Below are positions 33,394 through 42,738 of a stretch of DNA of 64,000 bases, in pieces. A program made the position numbers and the translations under genes. The number at the start of each line of letters is the position of its first letter. Position 1 is the first letter of the stretch. The notes beneath the pieces are model-generated. The model was not told the DNA's origin. It ran no database searches and saw nothing but the letters and a program-made list of their open reading frames with translations. Where the stretch lies: the NCBI RefSeq assembly GCF_000519325.1, contig NZ_KI912613.1, positions 1,713,252 through 1,777,251 of the forward strand. The letters run 5' to 3'. This DNA is from Patulibacter minatonensis DSM 18081. Lineage in GTDB: Bacteria; Actinomycetota; Thermoleophilia; Solirubrobacterales; Solirubrobacteraceae.

Positions 33394-34670
33394 TGCGCGC
33401 ACGTCTCGGCCTCGTCGCCGTCCTCCTCGCCGTGGTCGCCGGCGTCGTGCTCGTCGGCGTCGGGCGCAGCAACGACGCCCGGGGTGCCGACGGACGCGGC
33501 GACCACTACCTCGTCCGCGCGATCTTCTCGAACGCCAGCTTCGTGATCCGCGGCGAGGACGTGAAGGTCGCCGGCGTGATCGCCGGGAAGATCGAGCGGG
33601 TCGAGCTGACCCCGGACAACCGCGCGGCGGTCGTCATCGACATCACCGACCGGGCGTACCAGGACTTCCGGGCCGACGCCACGTGCAGGATCGGCCTCCA
33701 GTCGCTGATCGGCGAGCAGTACGTCGAGTGCACGCCGACCCAGCGCCGCGGCGAGGGCGTCGTGCCCGCCGCCCCGCTGCAGGTCGTCGCCTCCGGCCCC
33801 GGGCGCGGTCAGCGCCTGCTGCCCGTCGAGCGGACCTCGAGCCCCGTCGGCCCGGACCTGCTCGCGAACATCATGCGCGTGCCGCAGCGCGAGCGGTTGC
33901 GGCTGATCATCGGCGAGCTCGGCGTCGGCCTGGCCGGCGGCGGCACCGAGCTGCGCGCCGCGATCGAGCGGGCCGACCCGACGCTGCAGCAGGCCGACCG
34001 CCTCGTCGAGATCCTCGCGACCCAGAACCGGACGATCGCCGGTCTCGTGCAGAAGTCCGACGCCGCGCTGCAGCCGCTGGCCGCCCGCCGCGGGGACCTC
34101 TCGGGCTTCACCTCGGCCTCCGCGCGCGTCGGCGCCGCGGCCGCCGAGCGGGGCGACGCCCTAGAGCAGGACCTCGGGAAGCTGCCCGGGTTCCTGGCGG
34201 AGCTGCGCCCCGCGGCCGGCCGCATCGGCGCGCTCGCGGACCAGGCCCGCCCGGCGGTCGACGCGCTGTCGGCCCGGGCTCCCCAGCTGAACACCGCCGT
34301 CACCCGCCTGGGCCCGTTCGCGTCCGCCGGCACCGGCGCGCTGACGTCGCTCGGCCGCGTCGCCGACCAGGGCCGCGCCACGTTCCCGAAGCTCGACCGC
34401 CTCGCCGCGCAGCTGAAGAGCACCGGGTCCACCGTCGTCCCCGTCGCGTCGCAGCTCGCCGACGTCGGCGGCTCGTTCGACCGCACCGGCGGCATCACGA
34501 ACCTGCTGCGGACGCTGCACTTCTACACCGGGGCGTTGAACGGCAAGGACGGCACGTCGCACTACCAGCGCACGACCGCCTACCTCAGCCTCTGCATCGA
34601 GCGCCGGCCGGTCCAGGTGGGCCAGTGCGTCGCGCAGTTCCAGAAGGACGCGACGGGGGCGACGCCATGA
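33393..34670 (+). CDS. MCE-family protein (second)
   Basis: This 425-residue protein has an N-terminal membrane anchor (about 3-22), an MCE domain at about 39-112 (GEDVKVAGVIAGKIERVEL) and a long coiled-coil-prone tail to about 370. Near the C-terminus is HFYTGALNGKDGTSHYQR, with Cys residues in LCIERRPVQVGQC. The ATG overlaps the previous stop (TGATG). Sequence differs from the other five, as in MceA-F sets where each subunit is distinct. It would be anchored in the membrane with the MCE ring outside. Confidence 0.87.
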   Translation: MRARLGLVAVLLAVVAGVVLVGVGRSNDARGADGRGDHYLVRAIFSNASFVIRGEDVKVAGVIAGKIERVELTPDNRAAVVIDITDRAYQDFRADATCRIGLQSLIGEQYVECTPTQRRGEGVVPAAPLQVVASGPGRGQRLLPVERTSSPVGPDLLANIMRVPQRERLRLIIGELGVGLAGGGTELRAAIERADPTLQQADRLVEILATQNRTIAGLVQKSDAALQPLAARRGDLSGFTSASARVGAAAAERGDALEQDLGKLPGFLAELRPAAGRIGALADQARPAVDALSARAPQLNTAVTRLGPFASAGTGALTSLGRVADQGRATFPKLDRLAAQLKSTGSTVVPVASQLADVGGSFDRTGGITNLLRTLHFYTGALNGKDGTSHYQRTTAYLSLCIERRPVQVGQCVAQFQKDATGATP

Positions 34671-36121
34671 GCACCGGTGGACCGCGCCGCCGCGGCTCCC
34701 TCGCCGCGACCCCGGGCCTGATCGGCGCCGTGACGGTGCTGATCGCGATCGTCGGGGTCGTCCTGGCCTACAACGCGGGCAAGGGCGTCCCGTTCGTGAA
34801 GACGTACGTCATCCGCGCGGAGGTCCCGGACGCGTCGGGCCTGCTCGTCGGCAACGACGTGCGGAAGGGCGGAAGCCGCATCGGCTTCGTCTCCGACGTG
34901 ATCGCCCGGCCCGGCACCGACGGCACCGACGGCGCGACGCTCGTCCTGAAGCTCGACGAGTCCGCCCGGCCGCTCCCCGCCGACAGCCGCGTCGAGGTCC
35001 GGCCGCGCTCGGTCCTCGGCCTGAAGTACGTGCAGCTCACCGCCGGGCGCTCGAGGACGATGCTCGCCGACCGGCAGACCATCGACCTGCGCTACGCGGG
35101 CGGGAAGCCGGTCGAGCTCGACGACCTCTTCAACACGTTCGACGCCCCGACCCGGCGCGGTGCGTCCGACAACCTCCTGATCGCGGGCACCGCGCTCGCC
35201 GGACGGGGCGCCGGGATCAACCGCGCCGTCGTCGGCCTGAACCCGCTGCTGGAGCACGCCGAGCCCGCGCTCCGGACGCTCGCCGACCCCGGGACCGCGC
35301 TGTCCCGCTTCTTCCCCGCGCTCGAGCGGACGGCCGCCGAGGTCGCACCCGTCGCGACGCAGCAGGCCGGGCTGGTGACGGGCCTGCGGCGGACGCTCGG
35401 CGGTCTGAGCACCGTCCGCCCGTCGATCCAGGACGCGATCTCCGCCGGCCCCGCCGCGCTCGACGCCGGGACCCGGGAGCTGCCGCGGCAGGCCGCGTTC
35501 CTGGCCGCGTCCACCGAGCTGTTCCGTCGCCTGCAGCCCGGCCTCCGGTCGCTGTCGCACGCCGCGCCCGGCCTCGCGACCGCCTTCCGGGCCGGCACGC
35601 CCGCGCTCCGCCGCGCGCCCGCGCTGAACCGCCGGGCGGTCCCGGCGCTCCGCGGCCTGCAGGCGTTCGGCACCGACGACGACGCCCTCCAGGGCTTCGC
35701 GCAGCTCGGCGCGACCGCGACCGCGATCGGGCCCGCCGTCGCGTACGTCGGTCCCGCGCAGACGCGGTGCAACTACCTCACCCTGCTGACGCGGAACCTT
35801 GCGAGCGTGCTGTCGGAGTCCGACACCGTCGGCAGCGCCCTGCGGACCGGCCTCCTGATCACGCCGATCGCGCCGAACGGCGAGGCCGGACCCGCCGCGA
35901 CGCCCGCGGACGGTCCCGCGCAGAACCTGAAGGCGACCCCGCCGAAGCAGCCCTCCGACAGCCTGCTGCACAGCAACACGTACCCCTACACCGCGTCGCC
36001 GGGCCAGCCCGCCGAGTGCGAGGCCGGGAACGAGCGCTACGTCCCCGGGAAGCAGATGATCGGGAACACCCCGGCGAACGAGGGCCTCATCACCGAGGGC
36101 CAGAAGGTGGGCGCGAAGTGA
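34667..36121 (+). CDS. MCE-family protein (third)
   Basis: This 484-residue protein has a TM anchor at about 18-38 and an MCE domain at about 50-125 (VRKGGSRIGFVSDVIA). The tail is helical, with heptad-like Leu/Ala repeats (LEHAEPALRTLADP, LPRQAAFLAAST), and the Pro-rich C-terminus is probably extracytoplasmic. The start overlaps the previous stop (ATGA). The Cys-bearing CNYLTLLTRN near 370 is typical of one MCE subunit type. Partner of the five other subunits in one complex; cargo unknown. Confidence 0.87.
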   Translation: MSTGGPRRRGSLAATPGLIGAVTVLIAIVGVVLAYNAGKGVPFVKTYVIRAEVPDASGLLVGNDVRKGGSRIGFVSDVIARPGTDGTDGATLVLKLDESARPLPADSRVEVRPRSVLGLKYVQLTAGRSRTMLADRQTIDLRYAGGKPVELDDLFNTFDAPTRRGASDNLLIAGTALAGRGAGINRAVVGLNPLLEHAEPALRTLADPGTALSRFFPALERTAAEVAPVATQQAGLVTGLRRTLGGLSTVRPSIQDAISAGPAALDAGTRELPRQAAFLAASTELFRRLQPGLRSLSHAAPGLATAFRAGTPALRRAPALNRRAVPALRGLQAFGTDDDALQGFAQLGATATAIGPAVAYVGPAQTRCNYLTLLTRNLASVLSESDTVGSALRTGLLITPIAPNGEAGPAATPADGPAQNLKATPPKQPSDSLLHSNTYPYTASPGQPAECEAGNERYVPGKQMIGNTPANEGLITEGQKVGAK

Positions 36122-37674
36122 TCCGCCGGTCCAAGCGCCGCGTCGTCCCCGGCGGCGGCCGCCAGGCCCGGATCGGGCCGGTGAAGACCGGCATCCTCGT
36201 GCTGCTCGTCGTCGCCATCGGCTGCTTCTTCGCGTTCACGAAGAGCGTGCCGTTCAAGCACCACTACGAGATCACGGCCGTCGTCCGGACCTCGAACCTG
36301 CTGGCGAAGGGCTCGCCCGTCCGCATCGCCGGGGTCCCGGTCGGGACGGTCGTCGGCTCCGGCCGCCACGGCGACGGCCAGGACGCCGAGATCCGCCTGC
36401 GCATCGACGGCGACGGACGCCGGACGCTGCGCCGCGACGCGTCGCTCCGGATCCGCCCCCGCCTGTTCCTCGAGGGCAACTTCTACGTCGACCTCCAGCC
36501 CGGCAGCCCCGACGCGCCCGCGATGCCCGACGGTGGCGTCATCCCCGTGACCCGCACCGCGGTCCCGGTCCAGCTCGACCAGGTGCTCGCCGCCCTGCCG
36601 GCCGACACCCGCGGCGGACTGCGCGAGACGGTGCACGGCCTCGGCGACGCGCTCGGGTCGTTCCCGAAGGCCGCGGACCGCACCGGGCAGGATCCCGCGG
36701 TCGCCGCGCTCCCCGGCGGCCGGGCGCTGAACCGCACCCTCGCGACCTCGCCGAAGGCCCTGCAGGACAGCGCCGCCGTCCTCACCGCGCTCCGGGGCCG
36801 GAAGACCGGCGACCTCTCCCGGGCGATCGACGGCCTCGGCGCCACCACCGACGCGCTGGGCGAGGACCAGGCCGCGCTGCGCGGCGCCGTCCGCGACTTC
36901 GCGACCACGGTCACCGCGACGGGCGACGCGGGCGCGTCGCTCCGCGCGTCCGTGGCCGCGCTCGCCCGCACCTCGGCGACCGGCCGGACCGCCTTCGCCG
37001 CACTCGACCGCGCGATGCCCGCGACCCGGACGGCCGCGTCCGACCTGACCGCCGCGATGCGCGAGACGCCGGCCACGATCGACGCGTCGCTGCCGTGGCT
37101 CGCCCAGGCGCGCCCGCTGCTCGGGCAGGCCGAGCTCCGCGGACTGCTGGACGACGTCCGCCCGACGCTGACCAGCTCCTCGCGCCTCGTCCACACCGCC
37201 CGGAGGTGGTTCCCGCGGACCGGCGCGCTCGCCGCGTGCGCGAACCGCGTCCTGCTGCCGACCGCGATGGTGAAGCTCGACGACGGCGCGCTGTCGACGG
37301 ACACCGAGAACTACAAGGAGTTCTTCTCGTCCGTCGTCGGGCTCGCCGGCGCGGCGCAGACGTTCGACGGCAACGGCACCAAGCTGCGCCTGCAGACGAT
37401 CGGCGGCGCCACCCGGATCAAGTCCGGGGCGACGAACTACAGCCGCGCGTCCGGCGGTCTGCCGCAGTTCGCGAACCTGACGCAGCCGTCGGTCGGCACC
37501 AGCCCCGCGTTCTCGCCCGTGCTGCCGCCCGTCCGCACCGACGTGCCGTGCGCGAGGAACGGCGTGCCGGCGCTCAACGGTCCCGCGTCGCAGGGGCCCG
37601 CCGACGGGTCCGCGCCGAGCGCGCCGGCCACCCCGGTCCCGAACCTGCAACCCGTCCCCGGGAGCGACCGATGA
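36118..37674 (+). CDS. MCE-family protein (fourth)
   Basis: This 518-residue protein has a basic N-terminus, a TM segment at about 23-42 (VKTGILVLLVVAIGCFF) and an MCE domain at about 50-135 (SPVRIAGVPVGTVVGS). A GHGDGQD insertion between MCE strands (HGDGQDAEIRL) makes it slightly longer. The tail is a long helix with repeated AxxLR elements. GTG 36118-36120 overlaps the previous stop codon (GTGA). The C-terminal 40 residues are Pro/Ala/Gly-rich. Confidence 0.87.
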   Translation: MIRRSKRRVVPGGGRQARIGPVKTGILVLLVVAIGCFFAFTKSVPFKHHYEITAVVRTSNLLAKGSPVRIAGVPVGTVVGSGRHGDGQDAEIRLRIDGDGRRTLRRDASLRIRPRLFLEGNFYVDLQPGSPDAPAMPDGGVIPVTRTAVPVQLDQVLAALPADTRGGLRETVHGLGDALGSFPKAADRTGQDPAVAALPGGRALNRTLATSPKALQDSAAVLTALRGRKTGDLSRAIDGLGATTDALGEDQAALRGAVRDFATTVTATGDAGASLRASVAALARTSATGRTAFAALDRAMPATRTAASDLTAAMRETPATIDASLPWLAQARPLLGQAELRGLLDDVRPTLTSSSRLVHTARRWFPRTGALAACANRVLLPTAMVKLDDGALSTDTENYKEFFSSVVGLAGAAQTFDGNGTKLRLQTIGGATRIKSGATNYSRASGGLPQFANLTQPSVGTSPAFSPVLPPVRTDVPCARNGVPALNGPASQGPADGSAPSAPATPVPNLQPVPGSDR

Positions 37675-39035
37675 GGCGCTGGCGCGGCCAGGCCCGCAGG
37701 CTCCTGACGATCGCGGCGCTCGCCGCCGTCGGGCTGCTCGTCGCCGGGGCGATCCTCGGCGGCCAGAAGGCGTCGCTCCCGGGCTGGGTGCCGGGCGCGC
37801 CGGACGATCCGTTCGTGATCGACGCGCGCTTCGCGTCCGCCGCCGGCGTCATGCCCGGCCAGGGGCAGGCCGTCACGATCGCCGGCGTGTCCGTCGGCAA
37901 GGTCGGCGGCGTGCGCCTGGACCGCGGGCAGGCCGTCGTCCGGCTCGACCTCGAGCGCAGGTACGCCGGCCGGGTCCGCCCCGACGCGCACGTGCTGCTG
38001 CGCCCGAAGACGCCGCTGAAGGACATGATCGTCGAGCTCGACCCGGGCACCGCCCAGTCGGGGGCGCCGCTGAAGGACGGGGCGGAGCTCTCCGTCGCCG
38101 CGGGGGCCCCGGACGTCGGCGGGGACGAGATCCTGGCGATGCTCGACACCGACACGCGCGCCGCGCTGGGCTCGCTGCTCGGCAACGCCGGCACCGCGAT
38201 CGGGGGCGACGGCGGCCGCCGGCTGGCGCGCGCACTGAAGCGCTTCGAGCCGCTCTCCCGCCGCACCGCCGAGGCCAGCAGGCTCCTCGCCGCGCGCGGC
38301 ACGATGACCCGCCGGCTGATCACGAACCTCGGCTCGATCACGCAGGAGCTCGGCGGCACCGACGCCCGTCTGACCGCGTTCGTGCGCGACAACGCGGCGC
38401 TCTTCGCCCGCTTCGCCCGGCAGGACCGCGGCCTGTCGAACACGGTCCGCGCGCTGCCGGCGACGCTCGACGCGAGCACCAGCGCGCTCCAGAAGGTCGG
38501 CGACCTGTCCGCCACGCTGGACCGGGCGCTGCCCGCGGTCCGCCCGGCGACGTCCGGACTCGCCCCCGCCCTGCGGCAGGTCCGCCCGTTCCTCGCGAAG
38601 ACGCGCCCGGCGCTCGAGCACCAGCTCCGCCCGTTCGCCCGCAAGGCCCAGCCGGTCGCGGCGCGCCTGCGGCCCGGCGTCGCGCAGGCCGCGAGCGGGG
38701 CGTCGAGCCTCGAGCGCCTGACCACCACGCTGAACCACCTGACGGACGCGCTCGCGTACGACCCGCCGGGCGACGGCGTCGGGAAGCAGAGCTACCTGTT
38801 CTCCCTGCCGTGGGCCGGGCACAACACGAACTCCGTCGTCTCCACCCAGGACGCCCTCGGGCCGCTGCCGCGCTCGATCACGCTCTTCAGCTGCGGCGCT
38901 CAGGTGCTGCTCGACAACTACACGAACCCCAAGGGCGTCTCCGACAGCCCCTACATCAAGACGCTGATCGACCTCCTGAACCCGCCGCGGACCGCGGACA
39001 ACTGCCCCAAGGGCATCAGCACCAAGAGCAAATGA
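37671..39035 (+). CDS. MCE-family protein (fifth)
   Basis: This 454-residue protein has a TM anchor at about 10-30 and an MCE domain at about 50-120 (AVTIAGVSVGKVGGVRL), followed by a helical tail. The C-terminal region carries SYLFSLPWAGHNTNSVVS, then a Cys in FSCGAQVLLDN and a Cys near the end. The ATG overlaps the previous stop. It has no lipobox at its N-terminus, although the fifth gene is the usual lipoprotein position in mycobacterial mce operons. Confidence 0.86.
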   Translation: MRRWRGQARRLLTIAALAAVGLLVAGAILGGQKASLPGWVPGAPDDPFVIDARFASAAGVMPGQGQAVTIAGVSVGKVGGVRLDRGQAVVRLDLERRYAGRVRPDAHVLLRPKTPLKDMIVELDPGTAQSGAPLKDGAELSVAAGAPDVGGDEILAMLDTDTRAALGSLLGNAGTAIGGDGGRRLARALKRFEPLSRRTAEASRLLAARGTMTRRLITNLGSITQELGGTDARLTAFVRDNAALFARFARQDRGLSNTVRALPATLDASTSALQKVGDLSATLDRALPAVRPATSGLAPALRQVRPFLAKTRPALEHQLRPFARKAQPVAARLRPGVAQAASGASSLERLTTTLNHLTDALAYDPPGDGVGKQSYLFSLPWAGHNTNSVVSTQDALGPLPRSITLFSCGAQVLLDNYTNPKGVSDSPYIKTLIDLLNPPRTADNCPKGISTKSK

Positions 39036-40513
39036 TCAAGCAGGCGCCCACCCTCCCCAAGCTGCTCGTGATGATCGCGTTCGCGCTCTGCAGCTTCGGG
39101 GCCCTCCTCTTCCTCTGGGTGTCGTTCGGCGGCGGCGTGCCCGGCCGCGCGCAGGGCTACCGCTTCGGCGTCGACATCCCGCAGGCGGCGCAGCTCACGC
39201 GCCAGGCGGACGTCCGGATCTCCGGCGTCAACGTCGGCAAGGTCGTCGCGCTCACGCCGCAGCGGAACACCACGACGCGGGTGACGATCCAGCTGGACGC
39301 GAAGTACGCGCCGATCCCGCGCGCCGCCACGGCGACGCTGCGCGCCAAGACGCTGCTCGGCGAGACCTACGTCGAGCTCGCGCCGCACCGCGACGCCGGG
39401 ACCGGGCCGCTCCCCGAGGGCGGCACGCTCGCCGCCGACGCCGCGCGGCCGACCGTCGAGCTCGACGACGTCCTGAAGGCGTTCGATCCGAGGACCCGTG
39501 CCGCGTTCCGCACGTGGCAGGAGACGCAGGCGCGGTCCCTCGAGGGCCGCGGGGCCGACCTGAACGCCGCGTTCGGCGAGCTGCCGCTGCTCGTCGAGGA
39601 GGTCGACCACCTCGCCGCCACGCTCGACGCCCAGGGCTCCGCGGTCAAGCAGGCCGTGTCCGGCACCGCGACGGTGTTCGACGCGATCAGCCGCCGCCGC
39701 GGCGACCTGCGGCGGCTCGTGACCTCGGGCGACCGCGCGTTCGCCGCGATCGGCGAGCGCAACCGCGCGCTGGCCGCGATCTTCCGCGCGCTGCCGGCGT
39801 TCGAGCGCGAGGCCACGGCCACCCTCCCGGCCGTCACCGCGCTCGGCGACCGCGGGCTCCCCGTCGTCCGGCGCCTGCAGCCCGTCGCCACCCGCCTGGC
39901 GCCGACCCTCGACGCGGCCGACCGCCTGAGCCCGGACCTCGCCGCGCTGATGACCCGTCTGGGCCCGGTCGTGACGGCGTCGCAGCAGGGGCTCCCGGCG
40001 TTCGTCCGGACGCTCGACCGCCTGCCGTCGCTCCTCACCGCGCTGACGCCGCCGACCCGCACGATCAACCCGGCCCTGCGCCAGCTGAGCGTCGGGAAGC
40101 GGGAGCTGACGTCGTTCCTCGGCAACGTCACCGCCGCGACGAACGCCCGCGACCGCGGCACCGGTGCCCGCTACGTCCGCGCCGCCGTGAACTACAGCCC
40201 GCAGGGCCTGGCGTTCCAGTCGCGGCTCCTCGGCCAGACCCGCCGCAACGCCTACCCGGCCCCGGGCTCCGGCGGCTCGCTCCTGTCGGGCCTGTCGGTC
40301 CTGGGCTCCTGCGCGACGGGCGACCCGGCGTCGCCCACGGACGTCGAGGCCCCGGTCCTCGAGCGCCTCCTGACGAACGTCTTCCAGACCACCACCCGCG
40401 ACGTCGCCCGACCGGGCTGCCGGGCGCAGGGCGCGTTCCCGGGCTTCTCCACGGCGTTCCCGCAGCTCGGCGCCGACCCGGCGGCGGCGCTGGCGGCGGG
40501 CGCGCGGCGCTGA
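39032..40513 (+). CDS. MCE-family protein (sixth)
   Basis: This 493-residue protein has a TM anchor at about 10-33, an MCE domain at about 43-118 (VRISGVNVGKVVALTPQ), a helical tail to about 370, and a C-terminal segment with paired Cys (SCATG and GCRAQ). The start overlaps the previous stop (ATGA). It ends the operon, followed after 68 bases by a large hairpin. The six overlapping genes give one polycistronic mRNA and would build a heterohexameric channel. The energising YrbE/ATPase genes must be elsewhere. Confidence 0.87.
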   Translation: MIKQAPTLPKLLVMIAFALCSFGALLFLWVSFGGGVPGRAQGYRFGVDIPQAAQLTRQADVRISGVNVGKVVALTPQRNTTTRVTIQLDAKYAPIPRAATATLRAKTLLGETYVELAPHRDAGTGPLPEGGTLAADAARPTVELDDVLKAFDPRTRAAFRTWQETQARSLEGRGADLNAAFGELPLLVEEVDHLAATLDAQGSAVKQAVSGTATVFDAISRRRGDLRRLVTSGDRAFAAIGERNRALAAIFRALPAFEREATATLPAVTALGDRGLPVVRRLQPVATRLAPTLDAADRLSPDLAALMTRLGPVVTASQQGLPAFVRTLDRLPSLLTALTPPTRTINPALRQLSVGKRELTSFLGNVTAATNARDRGTGARYVRAAVNYSPQGLAFQSRLLGQTRRNAYPAPGSGGSLLSGLSVLGSCATGDPASPTDVEAPVLERLLTNVFQTTTRDVARPGCRAQGAFPGFSTAFPQLGADPAAALAAGARR

Positions 40514-40581
40514 GTCACGGGACGCGGGGGCTGCGGGGCCGGCCGTCGGGCGCGGCGTTCGTCGGGTTGGCGGTTCGGCGT

Positions 40582-40624
40582 GCGTTCCCGATTCGGTACC
40601 CGTGAGGTACCAGTTCGGGAACGC
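40582..40624 (+). terminator. Large hairpin after the MCE operon
   Basis: Arms 40582-40600 and 40606-40624 (19 bases each, 16 pairing) surround loop CGTGA; the inner GGTACC and outer GCGTTCCCGA parts pair perfectly. It sits 69 bases after the operon stop and before a minus-strand ORF end, so it could serve both. Confidence 0.55.
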
Positions 40625-40656
40625 GGCGCTCGCGGGGTCGGCGGTCCGGGGTCGCG

Positions 40657-40980
40657 TCAGCGACGCTCGGCGGTGAACTTCAGCACGCCGGAGTCGCACG
40701 TGTGGACGCCGGACTCGTTGGAGTACTGCGACGTGCGGCGGACGACGCCGGTGGCCGTGCGGCCCTTGACCGTGATCCGCACGTCGGTGTAGCCGTCCGG
40801 CTCCTTCGAGCCGCCGTACTCGTACCGGCGGAAGTGCAGCCTGCCGCTCTTCGACAGGCGCAGCCCGGTCGTGAAGCCCGGGTCCGTCGTGGGGGAGTCG
40901 TTGCCGATCTTCCCGCCGCCCTCGCACGGGAGGTCGCGGTGCGCGTCGGTCGCGGCCCGGCACGGGCGTGCGCGGTGGCC
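40657..40980 (-). pseudogene. C-terminal part of a secreted-type protein, start missing or broken
   Basis: The minus-strand frame encodes an intact C-terminal domain with Cys in LPCEGGGKIGND and HTCDSGVLKFTA and ends in a stop at 40657. That layout, an about 100-residue strand-rich domain ending CxSGxxxFTAxR, is common in small exported proteins of Thermoleophilia (recalled pattern). No in-frame ATG or GTG lies between the domain and a run of 11 G residues (41009-41019), and the upstream frame looks non-coding. The signal peptide may have been lost by slippage at the G run, or the gene may be a decayed fragment. Limits are approximate. Confidence 0.45.
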
Positions 40981-41008
40981 CGGCGCCTGCCCGCGCGGCC
41001 GGCCGGTT

Positions 41009-41019
41009 GGGGGGGGGGG
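41009..41019. repeat. Homopolymer run of 11 G
   Basis: An uninterrupted 11-base G tract lies between the broken minus-strand secreted-type ORF and the sigma-factor start at 41267. It is prone to slippage or sequencing error and could change a reading frame on the minus strand. Confidence 0.8.
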
Positions 41020-41266
41020 CGTGTGCGGACCGTGCGTTCGCGCCGGGGTGTCCGAGGGAAGAGGAGGCGGAACGGTCCTCCGCCACCAGCTCGCCGGTCG
41101 GACCGGTCCGACCGCGATGTCGTCCCGCCCCGACCCTCGACCAGACCCCCGCGGCCCCGGAGCGGCGCAGGACACCACGGCGCCCGACCCCGTGCGCTCG
41201 CCGGCGACGCCGGCAGCGGCCGACCACACCGGTCACAGGATCGGCCCCGAGATCGACGTAGGGGTG

Positions 41267-41830
41267 ATGAGCATCCTGCGAGATCCCCCCGACGCCCGGC
41301 TGCTCCACGCAGCGCGGGAGGGAGACTCCGACGCGTTCGGGGTCTTCTATCTGCGACACCGCGACCCGCTGACCCGCTTCTGCGCGCGGCGGGTCGGCAC
41401 GCCCGAGGCGGTCGCCGACCTCGTGGCCGAGACGTTCGCCACCGCCCTGGAGGTCCTGCACGGGCCGCGGCCACCGAAGATCGACGACGCCGCCGGCTGG
41501 CTGTTCGGCATGGCGCGCAACAAGATCGCCGACACCTACCGGCGCGGCGCGGTCGACGACCGCGCCCGGCAGCGGATCGGCATGGAGCGCCTGGACCTGC
41601 AGCCCGACGAGGCCGAGCGGATCCTGGACCTCGCCGAGCCCGGCGACGCCGTCCGCGTCGCGGCCGGGCTGCCCGAGGACCAGCGCCGCGCGATCTACGG
41701 CCGGATCGTCGCCCAGGACACCTACGAGGAGCTCTCCGCCGAGCTCGGGGTGCCGGAGAGCACCGTCCGCAAGCGCGTCAGTCGCGCCCTCACCACCATC
41801 AAGACCCGTCTGACGGAGACCCACGCATGA
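41267..41830 (+). CDS. ECF-type RNA polymerase sigma factor
   Basis: This 187-residue sigma factor of the extracytoplasmic-function type has region 2 at about 15-85 (DPLTRFCARRVGTPEAVADLVAETFATA, WLFGMARNKIADTYRR) and region 4 at about 120-185 (LPEDQRRAIYGRIVAQDTYEELSAELGVPESTVRKRVSRAL). ATG 41267 is preceded by GTAGGGG. Its stop overlaps the next gene's start (ATGA), coupling it to a membrane-anchored partner that may be its anti-sigma factor. Targets are unknown. Confidence 0.88.
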   Translation: MSILRDPPDARLLHAAREGDSDAFGVFYLRHRDPLTRFCARRVGTPEAVADLVAETFATALEVLHGPRPPKIDDAAGWLFGMARNKIADTYRRGAVDDRARQRIGMERLDLQPDEAERILDLAEPGDAVRVAAGLPEDQRRAIYGRIVAQDTYEELSAELGVPESTVRKRVSRALTTIKTRLTETHA

Positions 41831-42711
41831 GCCCCCACGACCGCCTCCACGACCAGCTCGTCGCCGCCAACGCCCGTCTCGCCGAGCAGCGCGCCGCGGC
41901 CCCCGCGCCCGCCGGCGCCGTCGGGTCCTCCGACCGGGCGCGCCCCCGGGACGCCCGGCCCCGTCCGGCCCGCCGCCGCCTCGCCGTCGGCCTCGCCACG
42001 GTCGCCGCCCTGACGGGCGGGATCACCGTCGCGAGCCTCGCCGTCGACGCCTCCGGTCCGCGGTCCGGGATCTCCGCGTCTCTGCCCGGCGCCGTCACCG
42101 CGATGGCCGACCAGATCGCCGAGCGCAAGGGGATCCTCCACGTCGTCGTCGGCGACATCTCCTACCGGGCGCCCGACGGCGCGACGTCGGACGACTTCGA
42201 CGACCCGCGGCTGCACGACGAGGCGTGGGTCGCCCTCGACGGCACCGGGTGGCGCGACCGCGTCGTCGACGACACGGGTGCGACCGCGAACGACGGGCTC
42301 CAGCTCGCGGACGGCACGGAGCAGATCCGGCGTCGCAACGGCAGCATCGGCACGAACACGGCCCCGCGGGGCCTGTCGAAGGAGGCGCGGCTCCCGCGCC
42401 AGGCGTGGGGCAGCTTCGTCGGCGCCCAGCTGATGGACGTCGGGAAGCTGAAGCGGATCGGCGAGGAGACCCTCGACGGCGTCCGCGTGGTGCTCGTGTC
42501 CGACGAGCGCCTCAGCGACGAGCGGCGTACCGTGACCTACGCGTTCGACGAGGAGTCCGGTGCGCTGAAGCAGGTGCGCGACCGGCTGAAGCTCCCGACC
42601 GGCTGGGACGAGACCCGGACGACCATCCGGACCTGGAGGATCGAGCCCGACACGCCGGCGCTGCGCCGGACCCTGACGACGCTCGACCGCCTGACGTCGA
42701 AGGTGAAGTAG
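41827..42711 (+). CDS. Membrane-anchored protein coupled to the sigma factor (putative anti-sigma)
   Basis: This 294-residue protein has a cytoplasmic Ala/Pro/Arg-rich N-terminus (1-50), one TM helix (about 52-72, LAVGLATVAALTGGITVASL) and an extracytoplasmic domain of about 210 residues with LolA-like strand patterns (LKRIGEETLDGVRVVLVSDER, GALKQVRDRLKLP). The single-TM layout and ATGA overlap with the sigma gene suggest an anti-sigma or sensor role. No canonical zinc anti-sigma motif (HxxxCxxC) is visible, so this is inference. Confidence 0.65.
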   Translation: MSPHDRLHDQLVAANARLAEQRAAAPAPAGAVGSSDRARPRDARPRPARRRLAVGLATVAALTGGITVASLAVDASGPRSGISASLPGAVTAMADQIAERKGILHVVVGDISYRAPDGATSDDFDDPRLHDEAWVALDGTGWRDRVVDDTGATANDGLQLADGTEQIRRRNGSIGTNTAPRGLSKEARLPRQAWGSFVGAQLMDVGKLKRIGEETLDGVRVVLVSDERLSDERRTVTYAFDEESGALKQVRDRLKLPTGWDETRTTIRTWRIEPDTPALRRTLTTLDRLTSKVK

Positions 42712-42725
42712 CGCGGTCGTCGGCC

Positions 42726-42731
42726 TAGAGT
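42726..42731 (+). promoter_or_regulatory. -10 of a leaderless LysR promoter
   Basis: TAGAGT ends seven bases before GTG 42739 and no ribosome site intervenes. The LysR mRNA probably starts at its start codon. Confidence 0.45.
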
Positions 42732-42738
42732 CCGGGGC

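Noticed and set aside
38951-41824. Long minus-strand frame antisense to the last MCE genes and the sigma factor
   Set aside because: Same high-GC antisense artefact; no domain recognisable except the short C-terminal ORF annotated as a broken gene, which is in a different frame.
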